NCBI RefSeq assembly: GCF_023667495.1
Contig: NZ_JAMOZL010000002.1
Span: 372,001-436,000, forward strand
Length of the DNA stretch: 64,000 bases
Origin: Dyadobacter sp. MSC1_007
GTDB taxonomy: Bacteria > Bacteroidota > Bacteroidia > Cytophagales > Spirosomataceae
Reading direction: 5' to 3'
Position numbers and translations under genes: made by a program
In this document: positions 44,945 to 53,893 of the stretch, piece after piece
How positions within the stretch are numbered: the stretch's first letter is position 1
How the letters are laid out: each line of letters starts with the position of its first letter
Notes under the pieces: model-generated
The model's input: only the letters and a program-made list of their open reading frames with translations
Told to the model about the DNA's origin: nothing
Databases searched by the model: none

Positions 44945-45540
44945 AACAATACAGCTATATACTAATCCTACTGTTCTCTGGCACATTATCCTGCGAAAAG
45001 CATCCGCCCTTGAACCCGAGGATGGTGAACCAGTTTATCACTGGCGAAGTCAATGGTGTTCCATTTAAATCGGGGATGACGGTAGAAATGGGTGCATATG
45101 TGAACCAAGATTGGTGCGACAAAGTCGTGATAGACATGGGGCTGATCAGAAAAATCAGCGAGGAAGAATATCAGGTGATCATTCTGAATTATTTCCACGC
45201 CAAGCCAGGCAATTATGTACCAACCGGCAGTTTTGTTAGCCACAAGAAAAACGCTTTATGCTCTTTGGATTCAATCAACATCAGCTCATACTTTCAGTCC
45301 TTTCCGGGGAATGATATATCGATGGATACTTACAGGCTCGTCGAAGGTCCATGGAACTACTTCAAGGTTTTGTACTATGATCCCAAAAAGAATGAGGTTC
45401 AGGGGCAATTCGCTGCAAAATTTGTGCGGATCAATAAACACCAACGAGCGAAGGAAGCCGCGGATACGATTACCTACACCAATTGCAAGTTTATCGTTGC
45501 AAATATGTACGTGCTGGAAGTCTTCACGGAGCCGCGATAG
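44941..45540 (+). CDS. Lipoprotein of unknown function, copy 1
   Basis: A 199-residue lipoprotein: signal MKQYSYILILLFSGTLSC with the lipobox cysteine at 18. The mature part begins EKHPPLNPRMVNQFITGEVNG and looks beta-rich. Three further cysteines lie at about residues 59, 108 and 182. The ATG overlaps the metalloprotease stop by 4 bases (ATGA), indicating translational coupling and perhaps a shared function, such as inhibitor or anchor of the peptidase. It has a close paralogue directly downstream. Family not recognised. Confidence 0.8.
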   Translation: MKQYSYILILLFSGTLSCEKHPPLNPRMVNQFITGEVNGVPFKSGMTVEMGAYVNQDWCDKVVIDMGLIRKISEEEYQVIILNYFHAKPGNYVPTGSFVSHKKNALCSLDSINISSYFQSFPGNDISMDTYRLVEGPWNYFKVLYYDPKKNEVQGQFAAKFVRINKHQRAKEAADTITYTNCKFIVANMYVLEVFTEPR

Positions 45541-45675
45541 GAGATTCGCGTGGAAACAACAGTCGCCTGGGCTCAAACCGGCGATTGTTACTTGCTTTTT
45601 TCAAAACATCATAAAAAACCAATCCAACAGTAAGGCCTTAAATAGCCCGCTGTATGGAAATAGCTTATTAAAGCC

Positions 45676-46275
45676 ATGAAGCGATACAGCTATATTTTTA
45701 TATTAGTAATGCCTGGCCTGCTATCCTGTGAAAAACAGCCACCCGTGGACCCACATATGGTAAATCAAGTGTTTATAGGCGAAGTAAATGGTGTGCCTTT
45801 TAAAACCGGGATGGCGGTTTGGAACGGTGCTATTGTGAGCAAGACTTTTTGCGAGAATGACGTAATAGGTATGGGTTTGGTCAGAAAGATTGAGGAAGAT
45901 GAATATCAGATTATGTATCTGAATTTTTTTCATGCCAAACCTGGCAATTATACGCTGACTGATAGTACGGTTAGCCATCGGAAAGATACTTTATGCACCT
46001 TGGATTCGATCACTGCTGGCTTATATGTCGAGTCTTATCCCGGCGACGATGTGTCGATGGATAGTTATAGGCTTCTGGAAGGTCCATGGAACAACTTCAA
46101 GGTTTTGTATTATGATCCTGGGAGGAATGAGATGCAGGGGCAATTCGCTGCTAAATTTGTGCGGGTCAATAAGCGCCAGCATGGTAGAGAGTCGGTAGAC
46201 ACCCTTGTCTATACCAATTGTAAATTCTTCGTCTCGAATATCTACGTGCAGGAAGTTATCACCGTGCCGAGGTAG
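45676..46275 (+). CDS. Lipoprotein of unknown function, copy 2
   Basis: A 199-residue tandem paralogue of the preceding lipoprotein, the same length and colinear throughout. Shared stretches include the lipobox region LSCEKQPP, GEVNGVPFKTGM, FHAKPGNY, LVEGPWN/LLEGPWN and QGQFAAKFVR. The gene lies 135 bp after copy 1 and ends at a strong bidirectional terminator. The conservation of both copies argues that both are functional. Role unknown. Confidence 0.8.
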   Translation: MKRYSYIFILVMPGLLSCEKQPPVDPHMVNQVFIGEVNGVPFKTGMAVWNGAIVSKTFCENDVIGMGLVRKIEEDEYQIMYLNFFHAKPGNYTLTDSTVSHRKDTLCTLDSITAGLYVESYPGDDVSMDSYRLLEGPWNNFKVLYYDPGRNEMQGQFAAKFVRVNKRQHGRESVDTLVYTNCKFFVSNIYVQEVITVPR

Positions 46276-46295
46276 AGTGGTCTTTACCGCCATAG

Positions 46296-46328
46296 AAAAA
46301 CCGCCCGGACTGGCTCCGGACGGTTTTT
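46296..46328. terminator. Bidirectional terminator between convergent genes
   Basis: A 14-bp stem with one mismatch (46296-46309 with 46315-46328) has an A run on the left and a T run on the right, so it can end transcription of both the lipoprotein operon and the minus-strand DUF4394 gene. Confidence 0.9.
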
Positions 46329-46341
46329 AATATTAGTACTG

Positions 46342-47928
46342 TTACTGACCAAAGCCGACGGCAAGTCCTCTGACAGGCTCGCTGAATGCGAACTTGGGTA
46401 GGGTAGCGCCGGAAGGCAGGTCGATCGTGTAGAAGTTGGTAACACCGCCAACAGTAAAGATGCCATAGCCTTTGCCCGAGATATTGCCGATATCGAATCC
46501 GGCATTTGGACTTACGTCGATTCCCATCCCTTTTGGCTCGATCAGGGTGCCATTGTTGGGCGGGCTTTGTTTGTATAGTGTATTAGATTGACTGTCAATA
46601 TCAAAAAGCGTAGTATTGGCAGCCACCACGCCCGGATAACTGTTCGTGTAAGCGACGGATGTTGCAAACGGCGTTGGTCCTCCCATTCCAATCGTCAATG
46701 CTCCGTCGATGGTGGTCTGACCATTCGACACGTCGATGCGAAGATTTTGACCGTTATCGCTTACTACGCGCAGGCGGTTCGCAGCTGGGTTGAAGTCGAC
46801 ACCAAAGTAGGTTCCGCTTAATATGACAGGCATACCGTCAACTATTTTGGTAAGGTTTACCAACTCGGTAGCCATACCTGAACCTAAGTCAATGCCGTAA
46901 ATTTTGGCATTATTTCCCAAAGCATACAATCTGCCGTTGGCCGGGCGGATGTCGATCCCAAGCAACGAAACACCGGCGAGGCCTCCGATCGTTTTAGTGC
47001 CGTAGTCGCTGCCGGTTTCAGGATTGAAAATTTTCAGCGTACCGGCATCGGTCAATGCATACGCAACAGGAAGCGGCGGAATTGCTATGCCTATAATGTT
47101 AACATTTGCCGGGAGATCGCCCAGTTTTTGCAGCTTTCCGGTGGTCAGGTTCACCAAATCGAGCTCCCATTTCCCACCAAACTTAACAGAAGCAATAGGA
47201 TATACGTCTGACGGTGCCATATCGGGCGAAATATCGAACCCGCCTACTTCTTCAACCGCTAGTCCCAGTGATCCCACGGCTATCAGTGCACCGGGGTTAG
47301 GAGGGTTTTGGATGTAAAGCATATCCGTGGTTGCATCGATGTCGTACAAGGTCGTTCCAGCGCCCATCGGAGCACCGGTGACGCCTGCGCGACTGTTGGT
47401 ATAAGCTACCGCACCAATCATCGGACTGGCGGGGCCGTTTAGCGCCATGTCACCCGGTACAATAGCGCCTGTTTCGGGGTGTAACCGCAGGTTTTGAGCT
47501 TTCGTTGTCACCACACGGATCCGGTCCACGGTCGGATTAAAATCAAATCCTATGGAGCCATCTAAAACGGTGGCAATCGAACCGATACGAGTCGCTTTAC
47601 CTTCCTGAGTACTCGTTTTCACGTTCACCTGGTAAAGATTATTCATAGAACTCACCGCGTAGAGCTGGCCTGTGGCAGGGCGGAAATCTATTGCTTTCAG
47701 CATTTCTCCCGCTTCCAGCCCCGTTATCGCAAACGACCTCATCGGGCTGGCGGTATTCCTGATGTTGATTTCATGCAGGCTGTTATCATCGGATAGCGCG
47801 TAGAATACACGGTCGGGTAGGGATTGCTGTGTAGGCGGAACGCGGTGGTCTTCACAAGAGAACAAGATCGCCGAGAATGCAAGGGTTAATAATGCTGCCG
47901 GTTTAAGTAAATAGTCGAGTAATTTCAT
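46342..47928 (-). CDS. DUF4394 domain lipoprotein, two tandem halves
   Basis: A 528-residue lipoprotein with signal peptide and lipobox (AFSAILFSC, Cys at 24). The mature protein is two DUF4394 halves (about 35-275 and 285-525), each with the repeated pattern IDFRPATGQLYAVS/IDIRPANGRLYALG, GFDFNPTVDRIRVVT/GVDFNPAANRLRVVS and LRLHPETG/LRIDVSNG, consistent with a beta-propeller-like fold. Function is unknown; probably an outer-membrane or periplasmic binding protein. It is a single gene, with a 350-bp promoter region upstream. Confidence 0.88.
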   Translation of the reverse strand: MKLLDYLLKPAALLTLAFSAILFSCEDHRVPPTQQSLPDRVFYALSDDNSLHEINIRNTASPMRSFAITGLEAGEMLKAIDFRPATGQLYAVSSMNNLYQVNVKTSTQEGKATRIGSIATVLDGSIGFDFNPTVDRIRVVTTKAQNLRLHPETGAIVPGDMALNGPASPMIGAVAYTNSRAGVTGAPMGAGTTLYDIDATTDMLYIQNPPNPGALIAVGSLGLAVEEVGGFDISPDMAPSDVYPIASVKFGGKWELDLVNLTTGKLQKLGDLPANVNIIGIAIPPLPVAYALTDAGTLKIFNPETGSDYGTKTIGGLAGVSLLGIDIRPANGRLYALGNNAKIYGIDLGSGMATELVNLTKIVDGMPVILSGTYFGVDFNPAANRLRVVSDNGQNLRIDVSNGQTTIDGALTIGMGGPTPFATSVAYTNSYPGVVAANTTLFDIDSQSNTLYKQSPPNNGTLIEPKGMGIDVSPNAGFDIGNISGKGYGIFTVGGVTNFYTIDLPSGATLPKFAFSEPVRGLAVGFGQ

Positions 47929-48277
47929 AGCATCTGTGATGAGTTATGTGTAGTAAGACACTCGACATACGTTCACCTGGATGCTTTGGATTAAGGATGC
48001 GACAAAAATATTGAAATAGCAATTCGCAGCCGGAGAAAAAGTGTTGTTAGCCGCTTATTGCAACTGCTGGATGAAATATGACATTCGCTTTACATTCAAT
48101 TAATAATCAATTGGTTAATTGCGCTATACGGTCAAATGCAACCCTCAAATATCAATAAATAGAGAATAATCTGGATTATTGGCAAGAACTGAAAAAGTAA
48201 GATGAAAATGACTGGATCGATAATCAGTATAGCTTATATTGCAGTAGATATTCTCAACGATCTATAACATTTCACAC
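47929..48277. other. Divergent intergenic region, AT-rich
   Basis: This 349-bp gap must contain the promoters of the DUF4394 gene and the secreted protein gene. I see an imperfect AT-rich inverted repeat (caattaa at 48098 with ttaattg at 48115) and no clear -33/-7 pair. Confidence 0.3.
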
Positions 48278-49207
48278 ATGCTAGTTTCTTTATTGCGGCC
48301 GATCAGGTTGATTCTTTTTCTGGCTTTTTTCCTTGTGATCTCGCGGCTTTCTTTTGCGCAGAGCACTTTCGAGTTTATACAGGACGGGGTTAATAATAGT
48401 TATGAGCCGCCCGTTCCCAAAGGCCCCACATCCATTCCACAAACGTTATCATTCTTTTATAACAAAAATGGAAGCGTTGATGAGGGGATTTATTTTCAAA
48501 AGCTAAAAACGGCACTTTCAGTTACATTTAGTTTCGACGATCAGCCTTATGTGAATGTGCCGCAGCATGTGACCGGAATGACGTTTGGCGCGGCGTCCGG
48601 TGCTAGTTCCGGCCATGTGCGTCCTGTGCCGGTGGCAAATACTAATTATTTTTATACCGATACTACACGGACCATTTTTACCTCCCATCCCAAAGGTCCT
48701 GTAGGAAAGGGCATTAATCTCCATACAAATGCGGGATTGCAGGTTTTTTTGTCCGCAAAGCCATTACAGGCGGCCAATGCACCCAAAACCGACACGAGCC
48801 GCTATTATTACGGTAAACTGCGGTTGCAGTTCAGCCGACCTGTCGATAATCCCGTTATTTCGTTGATAGGGTTGGGTGCTACTACTAATTTTGGCAACAA
48901 AAGGCTGGGGTTCGCCACCGAGCTGGAACTGCAAAGTCCTGCTGTCCCGCTCGTCAAATTATCCGGTTCTTACGAGCTGTTAATCGACGCGTCGAAGACG
49001 AAAATCCTGCACGACAAGACCCCGATCACAGGTAATTGCGACAATGGAGCGGCCTGCGGCAGTGTACTCATACAGGGTATGCAAATCAGCACGGTTGTCT
49101 TTGCAGTTTATCTTCGCGCTGACGGTGGCCCCGGTGTTTGGGGTACCGAAAAAGTGCAGAATTCAGGAGATATGTGGCATATTACAGTGTCTCTTCCAGA
49201 GCAATAG
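48278..49207 (+). CDS. Secreted protein of unknown function
   Basis: A 309-residue protein with a signal peptide (residues 1-27, ending SFAQ). The mature protein is beta-rich with many Gly, Ser and aromatic residues (for example FSFDDQPYVNVPQHVTGMTFGAASGASSGHV and YYGKLRLQFSRPVDNPVISLIGLG), like a lectin or adhesin fold, but I recognise no family. Two cysteines (CDNGAAC) could form a small disulfide loop near residue 252. There is no T9SS domain. The 3' end overlaps the convergent HxlR regulator gene by 26 bases. Confidence 0.7.
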   Translation: MLVSLLRPIRLILFLAFFLVISRLSFAQSTFEFIQDGVNNSYEPPVPKGPTSIPQTLSFFYNKNGSVDEGIYFQKLKTALSVTFSFDDQPYVNVPQHVTGMTFGAASGASSGHVRPVPVANTNYFYTDTTRTIFTSHPKGPVGKGINLHTNAGLQVFLSAKPLQAANAPKTDTSRYYYGKLRLQFSRPVDNPVISLIGLGATTNFGNKRLGFATELELQSPAVPLVKLSGSYELLIDASKTKILHDKTPITGNCDNGAACGSVLIQGMQISTVVFAVYLRADGGPGVWGTEKVQNSGDMWHITVSLPEQ

Positions 49208-49592
49208 CACTTTGTTTCTGTCCATTTCCTTCATGCATGATTTTCTCCCGATGCATTTCGCCCCATTCAATCAGTGATTGCAGTACCGGTGAAAGTGTGT
49301 CACTGTACGGAGTAAGCTCGTATTCGATCACAACAGGAAAGTCGGTGTAGACCTTCCTGATTACGAACCCGTTAATTTCCAGTTCTTTTAATTCGTTGGA
49401 CAATACCCTGGCCGATATGCCCGAAAGTGCGCGCTGGATCTCATTGAATCTTTTGTGTCCGTCGGCCAGTGCCAGAATGATTTTTAACCTCCACTTGCCC
49501 CCAATTACATATAAGGCGTCGCTGGCAGCTGCCAACTTGCTGTTGCATTCGCCGGGTGTAGGACGCAGCCCGTCATGATTAGTAAATGACAT
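49182..49592 (-). CDS. HxlR family transcriptional regulator
   Basis: A 136-residue winged-helix regulator with the HxlR core ALYVIGGKWRLKIILALADGHKRFNEIQRALSGISARVLSNELKELEINGFVIRKVYTDFPVVIEYELT. A conserved-type cysteine at residue 16 (TPGECNSKLAA) could sense electrophiles or redox changes, as in other HxlR proteins. It is divergent from a DoxX-family gene with two palindromes in the 94-bp gap, so it likely controls that gene and itself. Confidence 0.9.
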   Translation of the reverse strand: MSFTNHDGLRPTPGECNSKLAAASDALYVIGGKWRLKIILALADGHKRFNEIQRALSGISARVLSNELKELEINGFVIRKVYTDFPVVIEYELTPYSDTLSPVLQSLIEWGEMHREKIMHEGNGQKQSAIALEETL

Positions 49593-49610
49593 ATTGACTT
49601 TTCGCTAACT

Positions 49611-49657
49611 AAAAGGTTATTGCTAACCTTTTGTATACTACTATATAATGTATAGTA
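49611..49657. promoter_or_regulatory. Two palindromes in the HxlR/DoxX divergent promoter region
   Basis: A perfect 9-bp-arm palindrome AAAAGGTTA-ttgc-TAACCTTTT (49611-49632) and a 7-bp-arm palindrome TACTATA-taatg-TATAGTA (49639-49657) lie 7 nt apart. They are the likely binding sites of the HxlR-type regulator encoded leftwards. Confidence 0.6.
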
Positions 49658-49686
49658 AATGTAGTTAGGTTTGTGGAAAAATCAAA

Positions 49687-50061
49687 ATGAATATGAAACC
49701 AATGAAAATCTTAACGATAGCGATTACTGCGATTGCCTCGCTGATGCCCGTTTTGAGCGGCGTTATGAAACTGACGAAGGGTCAGGAAATAATGGACACA
49801 CTTAACAAGTTTGGAGTAGGAGATCACGCCATTTTGCTGGGCTTGATGGAAATCGTGTTTGCTGCACTTTTTATCTATCCCAAAACCATGAAAATCGGCT
49901 TTATCCTTCTTTCCTGCTATTTCGCGGGAGCGCTGGCCACCGAGCTATCGCACGCTTCACCGTTTAATGCGGCATTGCCACTGGCCCTGATCTGGATCGC
50001 CGCCTTCCTACGCGACCGTTCTATTTTCCTACCTGTCAAGTCGGTAGAGAATGTTGGTTGA
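49687..50061 (+). CDS. DoxX family membrane protein
   Basis: A 124-residue protein with four hydrophobic helices (about 8-25, 45-63, 68-90, 95-112), the DoxX-like layout. The stretch VLSGVMKLTKGQEIMDTLNKFGVGDHAILLGLMEIVFAALF resembles DoxX family proteins, some of which take part in thiol or quinone redox processes. It is transcribed away from an HxlR regulator, a common pairing in Bacteroidota, which suggests induction by an electrophile or quinone; this is inference. The ATG at 49687 is used, with a second at 49693. Confidence 0.85.
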   Translation: MNMKPMKILTIAITAIASLMPVLSGVMKLTKGQEIMDTLNKFGVGDHAILLGLMEIVFAALFIYPKTMKIGFILLSCYFAGALATELSHASPFNAALPLALIWIAAFLRDRSIFLPVKSVENVG

Positions 50062-50120
50062 TGCCGGGATATCGAGGCCCGGGGCGGGAACCCTGGGCCG
50101 GTTTGCTGGCAATGGCATGA

Positions 50121-50153
50121 TTGCTGTTCTCTTGTTTTTAATTGCTAAATTTG
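50121..50153 (+). promoter_or_regulatory. Possible promoter of the toxin-antitoxin pair
   Basis: TTG at 50121 and TAAATTTG at 50146-50153 are 22 bp apart, matching the Bacteroidota -33/-7 pattern, 29 nt before the antitoxin start. Confidence 0.45.
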
Positions 50154-50181
50154 GGAAAGCCATCGCAAATGGATTAAACAC

Positions 50182-50388
50182 ATGGTAAGAACAATCATAA
50201 CACCCGATAGGCCTTCCATTTCGTTTGATATACCCGAGCAATATGTGGGAAAGCAAATAGAAGTGATCGCATTTGAAAAGGAAGAAGGGTTTGAAATTAA
50301 AACTCCTGTCAAAAAAAAGGTGACTTTCGAGGCATTGTCGATTGATACACGCGGCTACAAGTTTGACAGGGATGATGCCAATGAATAG
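50182..50388 (+). CDS. Antitoxin of a PIN-type toxin-antitoxin pair
   Basis: A 68-residue acidic/basic protein (begins MVRTIITPDRPSISFDIPEQYVGKQIEVIAF). The N-terminal half resembles the short AbrB-like or DUF2281-like antitoxin N-terminus, and the C-terminal half (TRGYKFDRDDANE) would wrap the toxin. It overlaps the PIN toxin gene by 8 bases, the usual arrangement of type II systems. It likely binds its own promoter; a possible -33/-7 pair is at 50121-50153. The family is assigned mainly by neighbourhood. Confidence 0.75.
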   Translation: MVRTIITPDRPSISFDIPEQYVGKQIEVIAFEKEEGFEIKTPVKKKVTFEALSIDTRGYKFDRDDANE

Positions 50389-50785
50389 CAGGGTATTTCT
50401 TGACAGTAACATCCTGGTCTACTCTTACTCCGCTACCGAGCACGAAAAGCGCACGACGGCGCGGAGGCTGATCACTGATAACCTGACGTTTATCAGCACA
50501 CAGGTTCTGCAAGAGCTTTGCAATATATTGACAAAGAAATTCGGATTTAGTTATACCGCAGCTGCATTGGCTATTGAAGAAAGCTCAAACAACAACGTTC
50601 TCTTCACTAACAAAAAAGAGACAATAACGCTTGCCTGCGATATTGCCGAAAGATATAAATTCTCATTTTACGATAGCCTTATAGTAGCTTCCGCGCTGCA
50701 ATGTCAATGCGACGTCCTGTATTCAGAGGATCTGCATCATGGCCAATTAATCGAAGGCGTCCTGTCAATAAAAAACCCATTTTAA
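50381..50785 (+). CDS. PIN domain toxin (VapC-like ribonuclease)
   Basis: A 134-residue PIN domain nuclease from the ATG at 50381. The acidic metal site is complete: Asp8 (FLDSNILVYSY), Glu45 (VLQELCNI), Asp98 (FYDSLIVASAL) and Asp117 (LYSEDL). VapC-like toxins cut tRNA or rRNA to halt growth until the antitoxin neutralises them. The stop overlaps the stop of the convergent PQQ dehydrogenase gene by 4 bases. Target RNA is unknown. Confidence 0.9.
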   Translation: MNSRVFLDSNILVYSYSATEHEKRTTARRLITDNLTFISTQVLQELCNILTKKFGFSYTAAALAIEESSNNNVLFTNKKETITLACDIAERYKFSFYDSLIVASALQCQCDVLYSEDLHHGQLIEGVLSIKNPF

Positions 50786-52965
50786 TTTAAACAAAAAGCC
50801 ATAACAGACCCCGCAGGGTTTTCCTTCGTGCCCCCAACGGAGATGGCCACATACTGCTTGCCACCACTCATGTAAGTGCAGGCGGTGGCGTTTGCGACGC
50901 CTGGAAGAAGCGTTTGCCAGAGAAGTTTGCCAGTTTCTTTGTCAAATGCGCGGAGTTTGCGGTCATTGGTGCCGCTGATAAACACTAGTCCGCCTGCTGT
51001 GACAATGGGGCCGGCAGACCCTTCCTGGCCGGTTTCGGGCGCACCATTTTCTTGCCGCTTTTCATCATTACCGAGTGGAATTTGCCATTCGAAGTCGCCG
51101 GTGGTGAGGTTGATCGCATTGAGCGTTCCCCACGGTGGACGAATCGCCGGGTTGCCTTGTGGATCGCGGAAATGCCCGTAGGCGGTTAGGTTCAGGTATT
51201 TGTCGAGGCCTTTTTGAGTTTTTCCGGTTTCCATTTTGGTAATTTTGCTGGAATTCTGCGGCCGGTCGTAAAGAAAGGCGATGATGCCCTTTTCCTTGCC
51301 TTTGATGGCGGTGGCAAATGCGGGCATTTTGCCGCCGCCTTTTTTGATCTTGTCCAAAGCCACTTCCCGCGTCATCCGGCTGCGGAGGCCGATCAGAGAG
51401 GGATAATTTGGTTCGTCGCCGTTTTTGTCCTTGCCGTGACAGGCAACACAGTAAGTCATGTATAATGTTTTTCCCTGATCAAAAACCGTCTGATCCTTGG
51501 CTTCCTGCTCCGTATCCACCTTTTTCATCGACTGTATTTCCGGTGAATCATTGGACTTTACAAAAAGGACCGTGGACGACGGATCATAAGCTGCGCCACC
51601 CCATTCGGCGCCGCCGCGGCTGCCGGGCAACATGAGCGTGCCTTTCAGGTCGGGAGGGGTAAATAGGCCTTCATAGCGCATTGAGCGGAATTTTTTCACC
51701 AAACTATCGTGCCCTGCATCTGAGTAATGCGTCAGGTCGGCTTCGGTCATCCATTGCCTGGCAAACGGCTTGGGTTTGAGGGGAAATGGCTGGGTAGGAG
51801 AGGCCTCTTCGCCGGGAATATGGGAAGCAGGTACTTTTCGTTCTTCGATGGGAAAAAGAGGTTTGCCGGTTTCGCGGTCGAATACAAACACAAATCCGTG
51901 CTTGGTCACCTGCGCCACCGCATCGACTTCTTTGCCGTCTCTTTTAACCGTAACCAGATTGGGTGGAGCAGGAAGGTCGTAATCCCATAGGTCGTGGTGA
52001 ACGAGCTGATAATGCCAAATGTATTGCCCTGTTGCTGCATTTAATGCAACCACGCTGTTTCCGTACAGGTTCTTCCCTTTCCGGTCAGCGCCGTAGAAGT
52101 CGTAAGAAGGTGATCCTAGTGCCAGAAAAACGATACCGCGTTTGATATCCAGACTCATCCCTGCCCAGTCGTTCACGCCGCCGGCATATTTGTAAGCATC
52201 TTTGGGCCAGGTTTCGTAACCAGGCTCGCCGGGAAGCGGGATCGTATGGAACGTCCATTCCAGCTTGCCGGTTTTGCAATTATAGGCGCGAATATAGCCT
52301 GGCTGCGCGCCATAAAGTTCGGATACTTCCGCGCCCATAATGAGCAGGTCCTTATAAACAATACCAGGCGAAGTGGGGATCACTGAAATAGTCTCAGGAT
52401 CGTCCCGTAAGCCCACATTCATACTCACTTTACCTCCCTTGCCGAATGTCGGCACCGGCTTACCGGTTTTAGCATCGAGCGCAAAAAGGTTGTCGCCGCC
52501 GGTAAAGAGGATACGTTTGTCCGGTTCGCCGGTGCCGCTGTCGTCTTCCCAATAGGTAACGCCACGGCTCACGCCACCACCTTCCGCCCCTTCGAAAGGG
52601 TCGAACGACCAGATTTGCTTACCTGTTTGTGCATTGATCGCGTAGGCCCAATGTTTGGCAGAAGTGGTGTACATCACACCGTCTACAATGATCGGGTTAC
52701 ATTCACTGCTTCCTGCGCGGCTCCCTGCTTTGATATCCTGATAAGAATGCGTCCAGGCCGGTTGGAGCTGCCCGACGTTGGAAACACGGATCTGATCGAG
52801 CCCCGAATAGCTAGTGCTCGCGGCGTCCGCTTTGTAAACACTCCACGAACGATCGTCTGCATTGCGTGTTTGATAGGCTACCAGCGCGGCAAATGCGGCT
52901 ATGGCCGGGACTATTATAAATTTCTTTCTAAAAAAGCTCTTTTTAAGTCTGTCAATTCCGGTCAT
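50782..52965 (-). CDS. PQQ-dependent dehydrogenase with embedded cytochrome c domain
   Basis: A 727-residue periplasmic quinoprotein, N-terminally anchored (helix at about 17-30). The eight-bladed beta-propeller of PQQ enzymes is visible through repeats such as AINAQTGKQIWSFDP, ALDAKTGKPVPTFGKG, ALNAATGQYIWHYQLV and AFDKETGKLLWQTLLPG. A cytochrome c domain near residue 505 has the heme motif CVACH and a likely axial Met in GGGKMPAF. It probably oxidises a sugar or alcohol and passes electrons to the respiratory chain. PQQ synthesis genes are not in the window, so the cofactor may be scavenged. Substrate unknown (glucose is common in the family). Confidence 0.9.
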   Translation of the reverse strand: MTGIDRLKKSFFRKKFIIVPAIAAFAALVAYQTRNADDRSWSVYKADAASTSYSGLDQIRVSNVGQLQPAWTHSYQDIKAGSRAGSSECNPIIVDGVMYTTSAKHWAYAINAQTGKQIWSFDPFEGAEGGGVSRGVTYWEDDSGTGEPDKRILFTGGDNLFALDAKTGKPVPTFGKGGKVSMNVGLRDDPETISVIPTSPGIVYKDLLIMGAEVSELYGAQPGYIRAYNCKTGKLEWTFHTIPLPGEPGYETWPKDAYKYAGGVNDWAGMSLDIKRGIVFLALGSPSYDFYGADRKGKNLYGNSVVALNAATGQYIWHYQLVHHDLWDYDLPAPPNLVTVKRDGKEVDAVAQVTKHGFVFVFDRETGKPLFPIEERKVPASHIPGEEASPTQPFPLKPKPFARQWMTEADLTHYSDAGHDSLVKKFRSMRYEGLFTPPDLKGTLMLPGSRGGAEWGGAAYDPSSTVLFVKSNDSPEIQSMKKVDTEQEAKDQTVFDQGKTLYMTYCVACHGKDKNGDEPNYPSLIGLRSRMTREVALDKIKKGGGKMPAFATAIKGKEKGIIAFLYDRPQNSSKITKMETGKTQKGLDKYLNLTAYGHFRDPQGNPAIRPPWGTLNAINLTTGDFEWQIPLGNDEKRQENGAPETGQEGSAGPIVTAGGLVFISGTNDRKLRAFDKETGKLLWQTLLPGVANATACTYMSGGKQYVAISVGGTKENPAGSVMAFCLN

Positions 52966-53116
52966 AGGATGAAGTTCAACTCCTCAAAAAGGGACGGACG
53001 ATCAAAGACTACTTTTCTGGTTATGAATAAAAAATTTATAAATATCTCTTAAACAGATAGCAATAGCACGAAACAAGGTAAATGCAACGTACCTGACAAG
53101 CCTTGGATGACTGTTC

Positions 53117-53893
53117 CTAATGGCAGCAGCTATTAGAATCGCCTTTGAAATCTTCGTATTTATCGTGATGGCGCATCCAGTCCATAATCCCGTCTTCATT
53201 TCTTCCTTTTGGGGTTAAATCCAGATAATTGTGCGCGCCGATGAGAATGTCACCGCCGCGGCCATAGCTGGAATAAGTGTGGAAAATGTTACCTGAATTG
53301 TCTTTATAAAACACGCTAGTACCAGGCGACTCAGTACCCGAGTCGTGTTTGGCATATTCGTAGTTGTAGTACACCGTTCCGTTCTTGATCTGCTCCTCAG
53401 TGAACGATACATGATAGTCGTAGTTGAAGTCGCTGCCATACGACGAAACCCACGTGAAATTCCAATTCATACGCTTTTTAAATGCAAGCAATTTGGCCAG
53501 CGGCGCACGTGATACGACCACTACCGACACATCGTGATGTTTCAGGTGTAGGTTGGCGCCATCAATATGGTCGGCTAGAAAAGAGCACCCGGGGCAGCCT
53601 TCTTCCCATTCAGGGTCGAACATAAAATGGTAAACCACGAGTTGACTTTTTCCGTCAAAGAGGTCAGGAAGCCAAACTTTTCCGTTGGTACTATCGAATA
53701 TGTACGATTTATCAACTTTCACCCAGGGCAGTTCACGTCGCTGGCGGCTTAGTTCGTCATTGAGATAGGTAAGCTCCTTTTCTTTTTTCAGGAATTCCTT
53801 GCGCGCTTTGATCCACTCTTCCTGTGATACGATCCGGTGTTCGGAGAGATTCGATGCGAGCGTACCCGCCATGCTGTCCAGCTGCTTTTCCAT
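53117..53893 (-). CDS. DUF899 family thioredoxin-like protein
   Basis: A 258-residue cytoplasmic protein from the ATG at 53893 (MEKQLDSMAGTLASNL); an earlier start at 53953 adds 20 residues unlike the family. It matches DUF899 throughout: SQEEWIKARKEFLKKEKELT, RRELPWVKVDKSYIFD, VYHFMFDPEWEEGCPGCSFLADHIDGA and SDFNYDYHVSFTEEQ. The CPGC motif is thioredoxin-like, suggesting a redox role. The C-terminus ends in SNSCCH, a possible extra metal or thiol site. No obvious partner; the upstream neighbour is divergent. Confidence 0.88.
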   Translation of the reverse strand: MEKQLDSMAGTLASNLSEHRIVSQEEWIKARKEFLKKEKELTYLNDELSRQRRELPWVKVDKSYIFDSTNGKVWLPDLFDGKSQLVVYHFMFDPEWEEGCPGCSFLADHIDGANLHLKHHDVSVVVVSRAPLAKLLAFKKRMNWNFTWVSSYGSDFNYDYHVSFTEEQIKNGTVYYNYEYAKHDSGTESPGTSVFYKDNSGNIFHTYSSYGRGGDILIGAHNYLDLTPKGRNEDGIMDWMRHHDKYEDFKGDSNSCCH

